Positions 11,701 to 24,953 of a stretch of 64,000 bases of DNA are shown here, one piece after another. How positions within the stretch are numbered: position 1 is the stretch's first letter; each line of letters starts with the position of its first letter. The position numbers and the translations under genes are program-made. The notes under the pieces are model-generated. The model was not told the origin of the DNA. It made no database searches and was given only the letters and a program-made list of their open reading frames with translations. Origin of the DNA: Daucus carota subsp. sativus (taxonomy: Eukaryota > Streptophyta > Magnoliopsida > Apiales > Apiaceae); contig NC_030385.2 in assembly GCF_001625215.2 (NCBI RefSeq), positions 41,503,598 to 41,567,597 on the forward strand, written 5' to 3'.

Positions 11701-12101
11701 AAAAAGAGAAAGATACCACCATGCTCAGTATATCTAGGCTTCAAATGAGAAATGAACAACTCAACGAGGAAGTCACGAATCTTAGGACAGCTGCTGAGAA
11801 TGATGTTGGGGACCGGAGCAAATTGTGTAACGATGAGGCATGGAAGCTGGAGGAGAAGATAGATCACAACTCAGCTGAGATAGTCAGACTCCAGGCCACT
11901 AATGAAGCCATAGGCGCCAAACTTGTCAAATTCTCAGATGAAGCAAAGAGGTTACACAAAGATGCCCATGCCCAACATTACAAAGTACTAAATCTTGAGG
12001 CTATGGCAGCGGCATATGAGAGAAACGTGGAGAATACTATGGATAAGTTGGTTATCATGGAGCAAAATTGGAAACAACAGGTCCAAGCACTAGACTATTG
12101 A
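5989..12101 (+). CDS. JmjC (KDM3/JMJ25-type) protein with coiled-coil C-terminus, copy 1
   Basis: Exons: 5989-6135, 6336-6457, 6918-7017, 7130-7259, 7516-7579, 7665-8349, 9036-9365, 9520-9813, 9890-9962, 10050-10135, 10379-10498, 10709-10770, 10928-11090, 11202-12101; 1091 aa, frame open throughout. Domains: basic N-terminus (1-59); RING-like Cys cluster (C61, C64, C74, C77, C83, C86, C103, C106, C110, C112, C115); second Cys cluster (C188-C214); JmjC region (about 368-735, with [44 protein letters not shown]); coiled coil (about 935-1084). Family members are nuclear H3K9 demethylases. Here the Fe(II) sites are S520, H522 and F671 instead of His, Asp and His, so activity is unlikely. The intron after 9962 has a GC donor. 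Copy-specific differences include H70, D in GCSCCD, and GVDP at the start of exon 9. Exon 11 was set at 10379 because SCIQV then matches the family. Confidence 0.85.
8685..8727. repeat. (AT)n microsatellite in intron 6 of copy 1
   Basis: An alternating AT run of about 42 bp. The same site holds about 34 bp in copy 2 (19241-19274), 17 bp in copy 3 (29774-29790) and 59 bp in copy 4 (48236-48294), so it varies in length between copies. Confidence 0.9.
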
Positions 12102-12316
12102 GTACCGTGCAACAAGCATAATGTATACTTGTAACGTTTTCTTCTAAAATGGTGGGACTGTGAAAGGGCTGCCATCCTCAAACAAAGCTTCCTGTATCTT
12201 GAATAACAGCTTCCAAAATAAATGTTTTAAATTAATTTATCTCAATTTTTATGTTGTATAGCTAGTTATTCATATGTCAAGATTAAATTTATATCATATG
12301 TTTTCTAACTTATGTT

Positions 12317-14835
12317 CACTACAAGAAAAACCGGGTATTTTTGACCGATTACTTTTGACCGGCTTATTTTTGACCGCAAGCAGTCAAATTTATGGTCAAA
12401 TTCGTATGATATCAAGTCAAGGTTAAAATTGACCGACTATTTTTGACCGCTTTCATATTTGACCAAAACCGGTCAAATTTAGCACCGGTCAAATTTATTC
12501 GGTCATATTTAGTATGTGGGTCCCTCAAAAATTAGGAGGGAAAGTTCCCTCCAAAAAAATTAGTGCTGACGTCATTATTTTTGACCGCCTTCGGTCAAAA
12601 CTATAGTCGGTCAAATTTAACTTTGGGCGGCAAAATTTCTCGCTTGAAAGGGTGGAAAAATTTCAAAAAATAATTGACTGATTTCGGTCAAATTTATAAA
12701 TTTGACCGCTGGCAGTCAAATTTATCCTGGCTAAATTTGACTACTCCTTAAAATGCGATTCATTCCTAATTAATAAAATAATTTTTGTAAAATAATTCTA
12801 TCAATGATCCTATCGTACGGATGTTAACATATATTGATTTTATTCATGTGAAAAAATAATTAAAATATTTGAAATTTGACTTGCGTGACTTTATAAGAAA
12901 AATCGGTAAGAAGTGCTACTTCTTAAAATGAGATTTCTTCCTGATTAATAAAATAATTTTATTAACAATCCAACCATACGGATACTAAGATATATTGATT
13001 TTAGTCATGTGAAAAAATATTTGAAATTTGACTTGCATGACTTTATAAGAAAAATCTAGTAAGAAGCACTTCTCTTTAAAATGAGATTCATTCTTGATTA
13101 ATAAAACAAATTTTTTAAATGATTTTTTCAATCATCCAACCGTAGGGATGCTAAGATATATTGATTTTAGTCATGTGAAAAAATAGTTAAAAGATTTGAA
13201 ATTTGACTTGCATAACTTTATAAGAAAATTCTAGTAAGAAATACTACTCATTAAAATGAGATTCATTCCTGATTAACAAAATAATTTTTTTTTGAATGAT
13301 TTTTTCAACGATCCAACCGTACGGATGTTAAAATATATTGATTTTAGTCATGTGAAAAAATAATTAAAAGATTTAAAATTTGACTTGCATGACTTTATAA
13401 GAAAAATCTAGTAAGAAATACTACTCATTAAAATGAGATTCATTCCTGATTAACAAAATAAATTATTAAAATAATTTTTTCAACGCTCCAACCGTACGGA
13501 TGTTAAGATATATTGATTTTAGTCATGTGAATATTTTTTTTTAAATATTTGAAATTTGACTTGCATTACTTTATAAGAAAAATCCAGTAAGAACTATCAC
13601 TCCATAAAATGAGATTCATTCCTGATTAACAAAATAAATTATGAAAAAAAAATTCAACGATCCAACCGTACGGATGTTAAGAGATATTGATTTTAGTCAT
13701 GTGATTATGTTTTTAAAAGATTTTAAATTTGACTTGAATGACTTTATAAGAAAAATCCAGTAAGAAGAACTACTTCTTAAAATGAGATTCATTCCTGATT
13801 AACAAAATAAATTATTAAAATAATTTTTTCATCGATCCAACCGTACGGATGTTCAGATAATATTATTTGAATTTAGCACCTTTTTTTAAATAATTTAATA
13901 AAATGATTATATATTTATTTTGCTTTTTTTTGAAATTAATCTATTAAATTTATTTGACCGATTTCGGTCAAATTTACATTTTCGACCAGCGGCGGTCAAA
14001 TTTGCATTCAAATAATTCAAATTATTTTGTGAGGGAAATTTGCCGCCAAAAGTTAAATTTGACCGACTATAAATTTGACTGCCAGCGGTCAAGTTTAGCT
14101 AAATTTGACTGCCAACGGTCAAATTTAACTAAATTTGACTGCCATCGGTCAAATTTAACTAAATTTGACTGCCATCGGTCAAATTTATTGCCATGTCACG
14201 TGGCCCTTATTTAACATACCAACACAACAATCCAACGGTCTAAAATCATCACAACATATCCTTATCATATATATACATACAAACACACATTATAACCCAA
14301 ATACACTCTCCATTCTCCAAATCTCTCCCTCTCCCTCTCCACATCTTCATCTCCCCCTCCCCATCTCCATGACTCCATCTCCCCCTCTTTTACATACACA
14401 TTCATAACCATATATATATATATATACTCAATCTCTATCTACAATAACATGATTTGTACTAGAATATCACCAAGAAAATTAACCCGTGGAATGTTAATTT
14501 TGGAGGAATTCCGGCAACTCAAGCAACTCCGACGACCGAGAAGCAACTCCGGTGACCAAAAATCTCAAGTCACAATTTCCGTCTAAATTGATAAGGAACA
14601 AAGTAGAGTTACAAAATCAAATTAGGAACTTATATTAAATTTGTAACATTTCTTTTGTACATAGAAAAATTCTTAATAAGGTATATAATTATGAGAATTA
14701 TGTGATATATATGTTGATTAGTAAGATAATATCATCTAAATTTACTAAATAAAGTATTAAAATTCGCACAAACAATATACCACAATGTAGTAAAATACAT
14801 TCTGTCCAGGATTAAATTTGACCAGAAATGTAGTG
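12317..14835. mobile_element. CACTA-like element 1
   Basis: It begins CACTACAAGAAAAACC, the usual CACTA (En/Spm) terminus. Many inverted TTTGACCG / CGGTCAAA motifs lie at 12345-12725 and 13945-14195, as in CACTA sub-terminal regions. Between them is a 175-bp tandem array. After 14215 come a C/T-rich leader-like stretch and a 45-codon ORF (14449-14586); no transposase is recognised. The right boundary is where the upstream repeat of copy 2 resumes. The sequence there reads tgtagtg, which could be the 3' terminus, but tagtg also belongs to the native flank, so the element may instead be truncated there. Flanking triplets gtt and ttc do not match. Confidence 0.75.
12757..13890. repeat. Seven ~175-bp tandem repeats inside CACTA-like element 1
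   Basis: The motif gattcattcctgatta (with variants) starts near 12757, 12932, 13084, 13260, 13437, 13613 and 13785, spacings of 175, 152, 176, 177, 176 and 172 bp. Each unit also carries ccaaccgtacggatgtt, tattgattttagtcatgtga and gactttataagaaaa. Equivalent arrays lie at about 23303-24430 and 52325-53450. Confidence 0.85.
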
Positions 14836-16546
14836 TTCCATTTATTTTTGACCATAGTACCCATAAAGGTCCTAGGGACATGCATGAAAGTTGTACAAAT
14901 CGGGTTATATATAAAATAGGCGTTTGTTGTTGTCAATATAATATAAAATCTAGCGGGCCTTACTTAAATAATTTATTAATCTGAGACAAGTTGAAGAACT
15001 AGTTGAGTCGAGCTGCAGAATGGAGAGACAAAAGCAAGAGTTAATTCAGTATATTACTTGATATACTAGAGACCCACACTGTTCATGTATATATAGCAAC
15101 CACACCCATTAAAATCTTTCATTCTACTATCACATCATCATCTTATTATTTATTTTTCACAGTAGTAAGGTGAATGTAGGGCGTGAGAATCATACAATTT
15201 ATTTTTCATCATAGTGCGGTCATTGTAGGGCCCCACAGATATAACAGTTGTATTCACTAACGTTTGTTGTTGCAAATATAATATAAAGGAATTTTTCTAG
15301 TGTGTGCTCATAATACAGTGCACACGTTAACAACTAATTTTTAATTAAGTGGAACATATTTATCGGTGAAGATTTTTCTTCATGCGAGTCATTATTATTA
15401 ATGAGATGAGAGTACATAAATATATATGCCACCCACCTAAAAAGTGGCTTTCACACTAGCAATTGTGAATATAAATTTATTATAGAGACCATCAATGTAG
15501 GGGCCTAGTGACAAATATAACTGCTGTAATCATGAGCGATACCTTAGTCATATTGTGGTTAGTATAGGGGCCTATTGGCAGCTATAATTGTGAATAGTAT
15601 CTGGTTTATTTTTTTACCGTAATGCCCATAAAACTACCTAGAGACAGGTGTAATCATAAAAACTGTACAAACACGTGTTTGTTGTCAATATAATATAAAA
15701 TCTAGCGGGCCTTGCCTGGATAATGGAGAAACAAACACATGAGTTAATTGAGTATATAGCAATCACACCCATTAAAATCTTCCATTCTACTATCACATCA
15801 TCATCTTATTATTTATTTTTCATAATAGTAAGGTGAATGTGTAGGGCGTGAGAAATGTCATCATAAAGTTTACTTTTAATCATAGTGCGTTCATTGTACG
15901 TAGGACCCCACAAATATAACAATAAAAATTGTATCATTAACGTTTGTTGTTGCAAATATAACATAAAGAGTTTTTCTAGTGTGTGCCCATATATAACACA
16001 AGCTAACAACTAATTTTTAATTAAGTGGAACATATTTATTGGTGAAGATATTTCTTTATATAGGGTCATTATCATTAATGAGATGGGAGTACATAAAAAT
16101 ATGCCACCTACCCAAAAAGTGGCGTTCACACTAGCAATTGTGAATATAAATTTATTATAGACGGTCAATTTATGGGCCTACTGTCTACTGATAAATATAA
16201 CGGCTGTAATCTTATTATTTATTTTTCACAATAGTAAGGTGAATGTAGGACGTGAGAAATGTCATCATAAAGTTTAATTTTCATCATAGGGCCCACAGAC
16301 AGTTGTATTCAATAACGTTTGTTGTTGCAGATTTATACATTACAAATGGGCACGACTTTTTATGTTAAAGGACATCATGTCTTGACTACAAAAACTCACC
16401 TTTGATCATCATTTTATTCACAAGTTGAACAAAACCAAAAAACCAAGAAAGAAGAAGAAGAAAAGGGAGAAGAAGAAAAAGAAGGAAGGAAGGATCGAAT
16501 ATATCAAACATCAAAACAAAGTAAGCTAGTTGCGTCGAGGTGCAGA
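14836..16546 (+). repeat. Upstream repeat region of gene copy 2
   Basis: Near-identical to 4270-5988, including both decoy starts (15020, 15723) and the purine-rich leader. Nothing equivalent to 1045-4266 is present, so the tandem unit begins at the CACTA-like boundary. Confidence 0.85.
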
Positions 16547-19237
16547 ATGGAGAGAAAAACACAAGAGTTAGTTGCTTCGAGGAGTAGAATAGAGAGGTCT
16601 AGAAAAAGAAAACAACTATATCAACTTGATGGTTCTGATTCATCTGATTCATCTACCAGCAAAGATGCTTATAAGCCTAGACGTCGTAAAATTGTAAGTT
16701 TTTTTTTCAAACTTATAATCACGAACGAAACCCCCCAATTCTGATATATCTATGAACCAAAAGACTTTTTTTTAACATGATTCAAAATTATTTCTGTGAA
16801 TTTTGTGATTCAACTTTGACTTAATTAATTGATGATAGATCTAAAGAAAATACACAATTGAATTGATTATTTATTTAATATCTCGTGTACAGGAGAAAAA
16901 TAGGAGTGGCGGTGAACAGAAGTACTGCCATCAGTGCAAAAGAAATGATGGGTATGTTGTGACCTGCAACAGATGTGAGAGGAAACGATATTGCACTTCG
17001 TGTATTTCAAAAAAGTATGTTTATCTGTTTTTCTTTTTTATTGATAGAAAAATAATTAGAGTGATCTAGCGTTTGATGATTAATTAATTTATGAGAAAAG
17101 GTAGTAATTTTATATAATAGCAATGACATATAAATTATATATTTCAATTATTAAAATTATATGTATATCAATTATATGGAATTTTTTATCCAACCACTTA
17201 CCTATTAATATGTTTTATCTCAATTACAATATCTATATGAGTTTGTATCCGGTTATGAGTATAGGAAGTTTTTGAAGTTGGCTCAACAAATTAATATTTG
17301 TTAGAATTTAAGATTTAAGAACGTATATTCAACCATTGTACATTGGTACTGTGTAAACACTAAACAAAACAAAATTTGAGTGTTGAAGTGGAAAGTAATA
17401 ATTTTTGTGGTCTTTCCACATTGATGGGTTGCTTGCATTTAATATCTGGTTTTTGCTTCTTCGTTTATAAACAGCTATCCCCAGATGAATGAGGAGGATT
17501 TTCTTATGGAATGTCCTTTCTGCCGAGACATTTGCAATTGCAAGAGTTGTTTGCGCTTGGAATTGCCCGAAAAGGTTTGTTTCTTTGACATTTTAACTTC
17601 AATCATCAATGAATTCATCAAGGTATTCATGAGGCTTATCATGGCTATATAACCTATATACTATTTTCGATGTTTTTTCCAGAACGAAACAAGGATGAGC
17701 GAAGGAGACAAAAAGAATTACGCAAAGTATCTCCTGCGACGGCTTCTTCCATATGTGAAACAAATTAACGAAGAGCAAAGTTTGGAAAAAGAGATGGAGG
17801 CACAAATTCGAGGTACACTACAACAAACTGGGCTATTTACGACGTAAACTGATATATGGTTATATTACTTAATATATATAAGTATCTGTTGACTGCGTTT
17901 CTTTTGCTCGATTCTTTTTCATTACTCTCGTTTCCTGTAGTTAAATCTATTAATTTCACTTTACTATATATTAAGATAGAATGTATTAATTAAATGGTTG
18001 CTCCAGTTTGATTAGGGCAGGTTTTCCATTTCTAGTCATTTTAACTTGTATTGTATTATTTTCCCCAGGGTTGCCATTTTCTGAGGTCAAAGTGCAGCAA
18101 GCAGACTGCTATGTTAATGAGCGTCTAAATTGGTAAGATTTTGAATATTCTCCTCCCTGCTGTTAACTGCATGCCTTCTGCAGTTGTGCTTAATTAGTAA
18201 AGCAATGTTCTATGCAGCAACTGGTGCGAAACTTCGATTGCTGACTACCACCGGAGCTGCACAAAATGTCCGTATGATCTATGCATCTCCTGTTGCCGGG
18301 ACTTGCGTGCTGGCTCTTTGCAAGCAGGTCATCCGGGAAGCATGAATCAATATAAGAACCCGGGGGTGGGGTACTTATACATGGTGAAACATGTAAACCA
18401 GCTCGAAGCAATAGAACTGTGGGCACATCGACTGCAACAAAGGACGGTGGTTCCCGCGGGAAGGCAAAATTACCTGAATGGAGGCCTAACAAGGATGGCA
18501 GCATCTCTTGTCCACCGGAGAGTTTGGGTGGGTGTGGAAAAGGTATTCTGAGGCTGAACCAGGTCTTGCGAGACGGTTGGCTTTCAAACGTGATATTGAA
18601 AGCTGAAGAATTATGCCAACAGTATAATCTGGATGGCATGCCAGATCCCACACACGGGTGCTCCTGTTGTAATTTGGCAGCTGGTGATGACACGGCCACA
18701 GAGAAAATACGGAAAGCTATAGACATTCAAGCCGGAGATCACAAGCATTTTCAGGCGCACTGGTCAAAAGGCGAACCGGTGATTGTGACTGGGGGACTTG
18801 ACAGAACATATGGTCTAAGCTGGGAACCGATGGTGATGTCTCGAGCAATGCATGATAAGTCCCGTACCGGTGTGACTGTCTTGAATTGTTTGAACTGGTG
18901 CAAGGTAAGTTTGTTTCTTGCTTTTATAGTATATACAGTTTTTTCTGTCTTGTTTCACAAAAAAACATTTACATTTATAGTGTATTATGAATAACCTAGA
19001 AAACAAGGAGTCTTCACCCACCTGCCGCACTGCATACTCGATTCTTGACGATTTTTGGGTGCTCGGGGATTGCTGAAGATTCTTTTTAATAATTAATTGT
19101 GTGATTTAGTTGAATACTCTACACTTATACTACCTTGTCATGTGATAATTGTGGTCTTAAATAATTATATTGTAAACTGTTATGGATATTGAACTTATTT
19201 ATTTAATTATTCGGTATTAATATAAATATAACTCTTG

Positions 19238-19275
<38 letters not shown>

Positions 19276-22200
19276 TTAATATATACTTTTAATATATTAA
19301 TATTTGTTGAATCCCCTCGTACCCGAATCCCCATTTGAAATTTACTGAATTCTCATATCCATGTACCACGTACTGCCATACCCGCACGTGTTCTCATGCT
19401 TTATAGTGTATAACTGAATCCACCGTTTTCCAAGTGCATATATAGTACTAGCAAATAAAGGGTATATATGAGTACTTGTTTAACAGAAGCTAGCAATTAA
19501 ATGTGTAGCTCTAATAATTATGAAATCCAGTTACTAATCATTTAACTAAGTTAATTAATATTAAATGTTATCTGTCTTGCAGGAGGAATATAGCCTAAGT
19601 TTGTTCTTTAAAGGCTATACAGAGGGTAGACTTGACTTGGCTGGCTGGCCCCAAATGCTAAAGTTAAATGATTGGCCTGAATCTGGTTCGTTTGAGGATC
19701 GTCTCCCACGTCATAACGTGGAGTTCTTAAGCGCTTTGCCGTTCAAGGAGTACACACATCCACAGAGCGGCTACTTGAACCTTGCTGTCAAGTTACCGGA
19801 GGGCCATCTGAAGCCAGACACAGGTCCCAAACTATATACCGCTTATGGCTTTTCCCAGCAACTCGGACGTGGTGATTCCGTCTCCAAACTCAGCTATCAT
19901 GACTCTGACGCAGTATGATCTCCTTTATAATTACAATTAGTTCTGTTCAGTGATTACCTATAAAATTAAATATAATTGAGCTAGAAGTTTTCTGTGTAAA
20001 GTAGAGTACGTAAACCACATTATTCAAATTGAATAACTCTTACCATTATTATGTCTTCTGTCGAAGGTATACGTGCTAACTCATGTCAAAGAGATGACAT
20101 TCACTCCTTCTGAGCTTGCTAAGATGGAACAGCTGAAGGAGAAGCACCGTGTTCAGGACGAGAGAGAAATATATGCAGAGGGTGACATGGGAAATGGACC
20201 GGAGCCGCAGCTGGAATCCAATGATCCAGAAGAGCTGCAAAACCCAAAGAGCGGTGCCCTCTGGGACATTTACCGCAGAGAAGATGCTTTCAAATTGAAA
20301 GAATATCTGAGAAGGCATTTTAAAGAGTTCAGACATACATATTGCTTGCCGTTAAAGCAGGTACCCTTATAACTACTACTTGATGATAATTTCTTGTCGA
20401 TCAGAATAGATGGATATAATGATTTTATTTTGCCAGGTTGTTGATCCCATATATGATGGGGTATTTTACCTCAACGCCGAGCATCAAAGAAGACTTAAAG
20501 AGGAATATGGCAAGTTTTCATATATAGAATTTACATAGACATTTTCTTATTATTTGATATGAAATTGCCTGGAATAATAATTTTTTCTATTTCTAGGAAT
20601 TGAACCATGGAGGGTGGTTCAAAATCTAGGAGATGCAATTTTCATTCCTGCCGGCTGTCCTTTTCAAGTTAGAAACTTGAAGGTGAGATTTCAACAAAAG
20701 CTCTTAATTTACAAGTCAATCACCGTAATGTTTTTGATTTCTTGTTAAAATTAAAATATCTTCTGTTGTTCATAGCAATTTATTTTATCATGATAAGAAT
20801 TTCTGACATTTCATGGTGTCCTCCTTGATTAAAAATTATTTAAATATTTATTTTTGTTCATAACAATATATTTTATCATGATATGGATACTGCTTACTAA
20901 TTAATATTTCTGCATATTTCATTAGTCATGTATACAGGTTTCGACCGGTTTTGTGTCACCTGAAAGCATACATGAGTGCCTCCGTTTTACCGAGGAAATT
21001 CGTGTCCTTCCCCGAGAGCACGTGGCCAAGGAGGACAAATTAGGGGTAGGTTATTAATTTTTCTTTTTTACTACATATGATATTGTCAAAATTTATCTGC
21101 TCAAATCATATTCACTTACCATTGTTTTTATTTTAAATTTTACTTTCATGGCATCCGATTTAATTTCTTTTAGTACTTATATTCATTTATAACTGTTTTT
21201 ATTCTAAATTTGTCTTTCATGACGTTGGATTTGAATTTCTTTTTGCTTCATGCAGGTAAAAAAATTAATTATTCATGCAATAAGACAAGTATCGAACGAC
21301 TTGGAAGAGGTTACCAAGTAAGATAAGCTTGTATATTGATTTTTTTATGAAATACTACACATTATACAATTTAATCATAAAATATCTTGACTTTCTCCTT
21401 TGATCTAAAAATGTGCTCTTATAAAACTACTTCGCCAGTTACATCTCATCTAAACTGTTATATTTGACTCACAGAACGGAGACAGTGACTGATAGCTTGG
21501 ATGTCAGTTCTGATTCTTCAGTACAGGGTGGATACATGGGTTCAGACCTAGCAAATTTGGAGATCGAAAGCTATTACCAAGAACCCAACCCAACTTTAGT
21601 ACAAGGTGACTTCCAAGAAGAGGCTAATATATCTCAGGTAATCTAGGTCAATTTTTTTTTTAGCATTCACTTTTTGTTATGGCAATAAATTGTAGTTTTA
21701 CTTGCTCCGCGCTTCTCCTAGATCATGTTTCTTTACTTTTTAATGCAGGAGGTTTCTGACATCTTAACCCAACGCATGAAATCTGTTACCTCGGATAATT
21801 CTCCACGTCAAGTTCCCAGGTCAATCCCTGCCGCGATGGTTGAGTTCTTCAATGAGTTGGAGGCACAAATCCAGAAAGAAAATGTGGATGTGTTAATGGT
21901 ACTTCCTCCCCAAATACATCTGGATGAAGAGATCATCCAGGAGTATGAGAAGAGTTTGAAGAAACACATGTCAGGACGCCTGCTTGACCTTGCCGATGAT
22001 CCAAATTTGCAAGACTTCAATAGAGTCTTGCACTTTTTGCTTGCCTCTAGGAGGATCCCCTCACATTTGCAGCAGGGATTCTTAGCTCTTCGCAGGGATC
22101 TGCCAGACTTAACGAGTAGAGCATACGAGCTTCACAAGGAAGTGAAACGGGGCATGGTTATGCCTCTGGCAAGGTCTAAAGAGCGAGAGGAACTGAAGAG

Positions 22201-22648
22201 CATGTTGGGAAAATATCGCCAGATCGAAGAAAATATGATGAAATTAGAAAAAGAGAAAGATACCACCATGCTCAGTATATCTAGGCTTCAAATGAGAAAT
22301 GAACAACTCAACGAGGAAGTCACGAATCTTAGGACAGCTGCTGAGAATGATGTTGGGGACCGGAGCAAATTGTGTAACGATGAGGCATGGAAGCTGGAGG
22401 AGAAGATAGATCACAACTCAGCTGAGATAGTCAGACTCCAGGCCACTAATGAAGCCATAGGCGCCAAACTTGTCAAATTCTCAGATGAAGCAAAGAGGTT
22501 ACACAAAGATGCCCATGCCCAACATTACAAAGCACTAAATCTTGAGGCTATGGCAGCGGCATATGAGAGAAACGTGGAGAATACTATGGATAAGTTGGTT
22601 ATCATGGAGCAAAATTGGAAACAACAGGTCCAAGCACTAGACTATTGA
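16547..22648 (+). pseudogene. JmjC/coiled-coil gene, copy 2, frameshifted
   Basis: Same 14-exon structure: 16547-16693, 16893-17014, 17475-17574, 17683-17812, 18069-18132, 18218-18904, 19583-19912, 20067-20360, 20437-20509, 20597-20682, 20926-21045, 21256-21317, 21475-21637, 21749-22648. Exon 6 is 687 bp instead of 685, because two extra bases (ta, within 18375-18380, gtacttatac instead of gtacttac) shift the frame. Translation would stop at 18549-18551 after about 298 aa, leaving the two Cys clusters but no JmjC or coiled coil. All other exons keep length and splice sites, so the break is recent. Other differences are Y70 and N925K in the final exon. A shortened zinc-finger protein could still be made if the mRNA escapes nonsense-mediated decay. 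Confidence 0.85.
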
Positions 22649-22863
22649 GTACCGTGCAACAAGCATAATGTATACTTGTAACTTTTTCTTCTAAAATGGT
22701 GGGACTGTGAAAGAGCTGCCATCCTCAAACAAAGCTTCCTGTATCTTGAATAACAGCTTCCAAAATAAATGTTTTAAATTAATTTATCTCAATTTTTATG
22801 TTGTATAGCTAGTTATTCATATGTCAAGATTAAATTTATATCATATGTTTTCTAACTTATGTT

Positions 22864-24908
22864 CACTACAAGAAAAACCGGGTATTTTTGACCGATTATT
22901 TTTGACCGGCTTATTTTTGACCGCAAGCAGTCAAATTTATGGTCAAATTCGTATGATATCAAGTCAAGGTTAAAATTGACCGACTATTTTTGACCGCTTT
23001 CATATTTGACCAAAACCGGTCAAATTTAGCACCGGTCAAATTTATTCGGTCATATTTAGTATGTGGGTCCCTCAAAAATTAGGAGGGAAAGTTCCCTCCA
23101 AAAAAATTAGTGCTGACGTCATTATTTTTGACCGCCTTCGGTCAAAACTATAGTCGGTCAAATTTAACTTTGGGCGGCAAAATTTCTCGCTTGAAAGGGT
23201 GGAAAAATTTCAAAAAATAATTGACTGATTTCGGTCAAATTTATAAATTTGACCGCTGGCAGTCAAATTTATCCTGGCTAAATTTGACTACTCCTTAAAA
23301 TGCGATTCATTCCTAATTAATAAAATAATTTTTGTAAAATAATTCTATCAATGATCCTATCGTACGGATGTTAACATATATTGATTTTATTCATGTGAAA
23401 AAATAATTAAAATATTTGAAATTTGACTTGCGTGACTTTATAAGAAAAATCGGTAAGAAGTGCTACTTCTTAAAATGAGATTTCTTCCTGATTAATAAAA
23501 TAATTTTATTAACAATCCAACCATACGGATACTAAGATATATTGATTTTAGTCATGTGAAAAAATATTTGAAATTTGACTTGCATGACTTTATAAGAAAA
23601 ATCTAGTAAGAAGCACTTCTCTTTAAAATGAGATTCATTCTTGATTAATAAAACAAATTTTTTAAATGATTTTTTCAATCATCCAACCGTAGGGATGCTA
23701 AGATATATTGATTTTAGTCATGTGAAAAATAATTAAAAGATTTGAAATTTGACTTGCATAACTTTATAAGAAAATTCTAGTAAGAAATACTACTCATTAA
23801 AATGAGATTCATTCCTGATTAACAAAATAATTTTTTTTTGAATGATTTTTTCAACGATCCAACCGTACGGATGTTAAAATATATTGATTTTAGTCATGTG
23901 AAAAAATAATTAAAAGATTTAAAATTTGACTTGCATGACTTTATAAGAAAAATCTAGTAAGAAATACTACTCATTAAAATGAGATTCATTCCTGATTAAC
24001 AAAATAAATTATTAAAATAATTTTTTCAACGCTCCAACCGTACGGATGTTAAGATATATTGATTTTAGTCATGTGAATATTTTTTTTAAATATTTGAAAT
24101 TTGACTTGCATTACTTTATAAGAAAAATCCAGTAAGAACTATCACTCCATAAAATGAGATTCATTCCTGATTAACAAAATAAATTATGAAAAAAAAAAAT
24201 TCAACGATCCAACCGTACGGATGTTAAGAGATATTGATTTTAGTCATGTGATTATGTTTTTAAAAGATTTTAAATTTGACTTGAATGACTTTATAAGAAA
24301 AATCCAGTAAGAAGAACTACTTCTTAAAATGAGATTCATTCCTGATTAACAAAATAAATTATTAAAATAATTTTTTCAACGATCCAACCGTACGGATGTT
24401 CAGATAATATTATTTGAATTTAGCACCTTTTTTTAAATAATTTAATAAAATGATTATATATTTATTTTGCTTTTTTTTTAAATTAATCTATTAAATTTAT
24501 TTGACCGATTTCGGTCAAATTTACATTTTCGACCAGCGGCGGTCAAATTTGCATTCAAATAATTCAAATTATTTTGTGAGGGAAATTTGCCGCCAAAAGT
24601 TAAATTTGACCGACTATAAATTTGACTGCCAGCGGTCAAATTTAGCTAAATTTGACTGCCAACGGTCAAATTTATTGCCATGTCAGCAATCCGTGTGGCC
24701 CTTATTTAACATACCAACACAACAATCCAACGGTCTAAAATCATCACAACATATCCTTATCATATATATACATACAAACACACATTATAACCCAAATACA
24801 CTCCCCATTCTCCAAATCTCTCCCTCTCCCTCTCCCTCTCCACATCTTCATCTCCCCCTCCCCATCTCCATGACTCCATCTCCCCCTCTTTTACATACAC
24901 ATTCATAA

Positions 24909-24953
<45 letters not shown>

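Noticed and set aside
12757..13890. Regular direct repeats as a CRISPR array
   Set aside because: Plant DNA; units are contiguous ~175-bp tandem repeats without unique spacers.
13954..14407. ORFs with repeating KFDCQRSNL units
   Set aside because: Translation of the TTTGACTGCC/CGGTCAAA sub-terminal repeats, not a protein.
14829..14835. Firm 3' terminus of the CACTA-like element at tgtagtg
   Set aside because: The native site already contains tagtg, so only two bases support a terminus; kept as uncertain.
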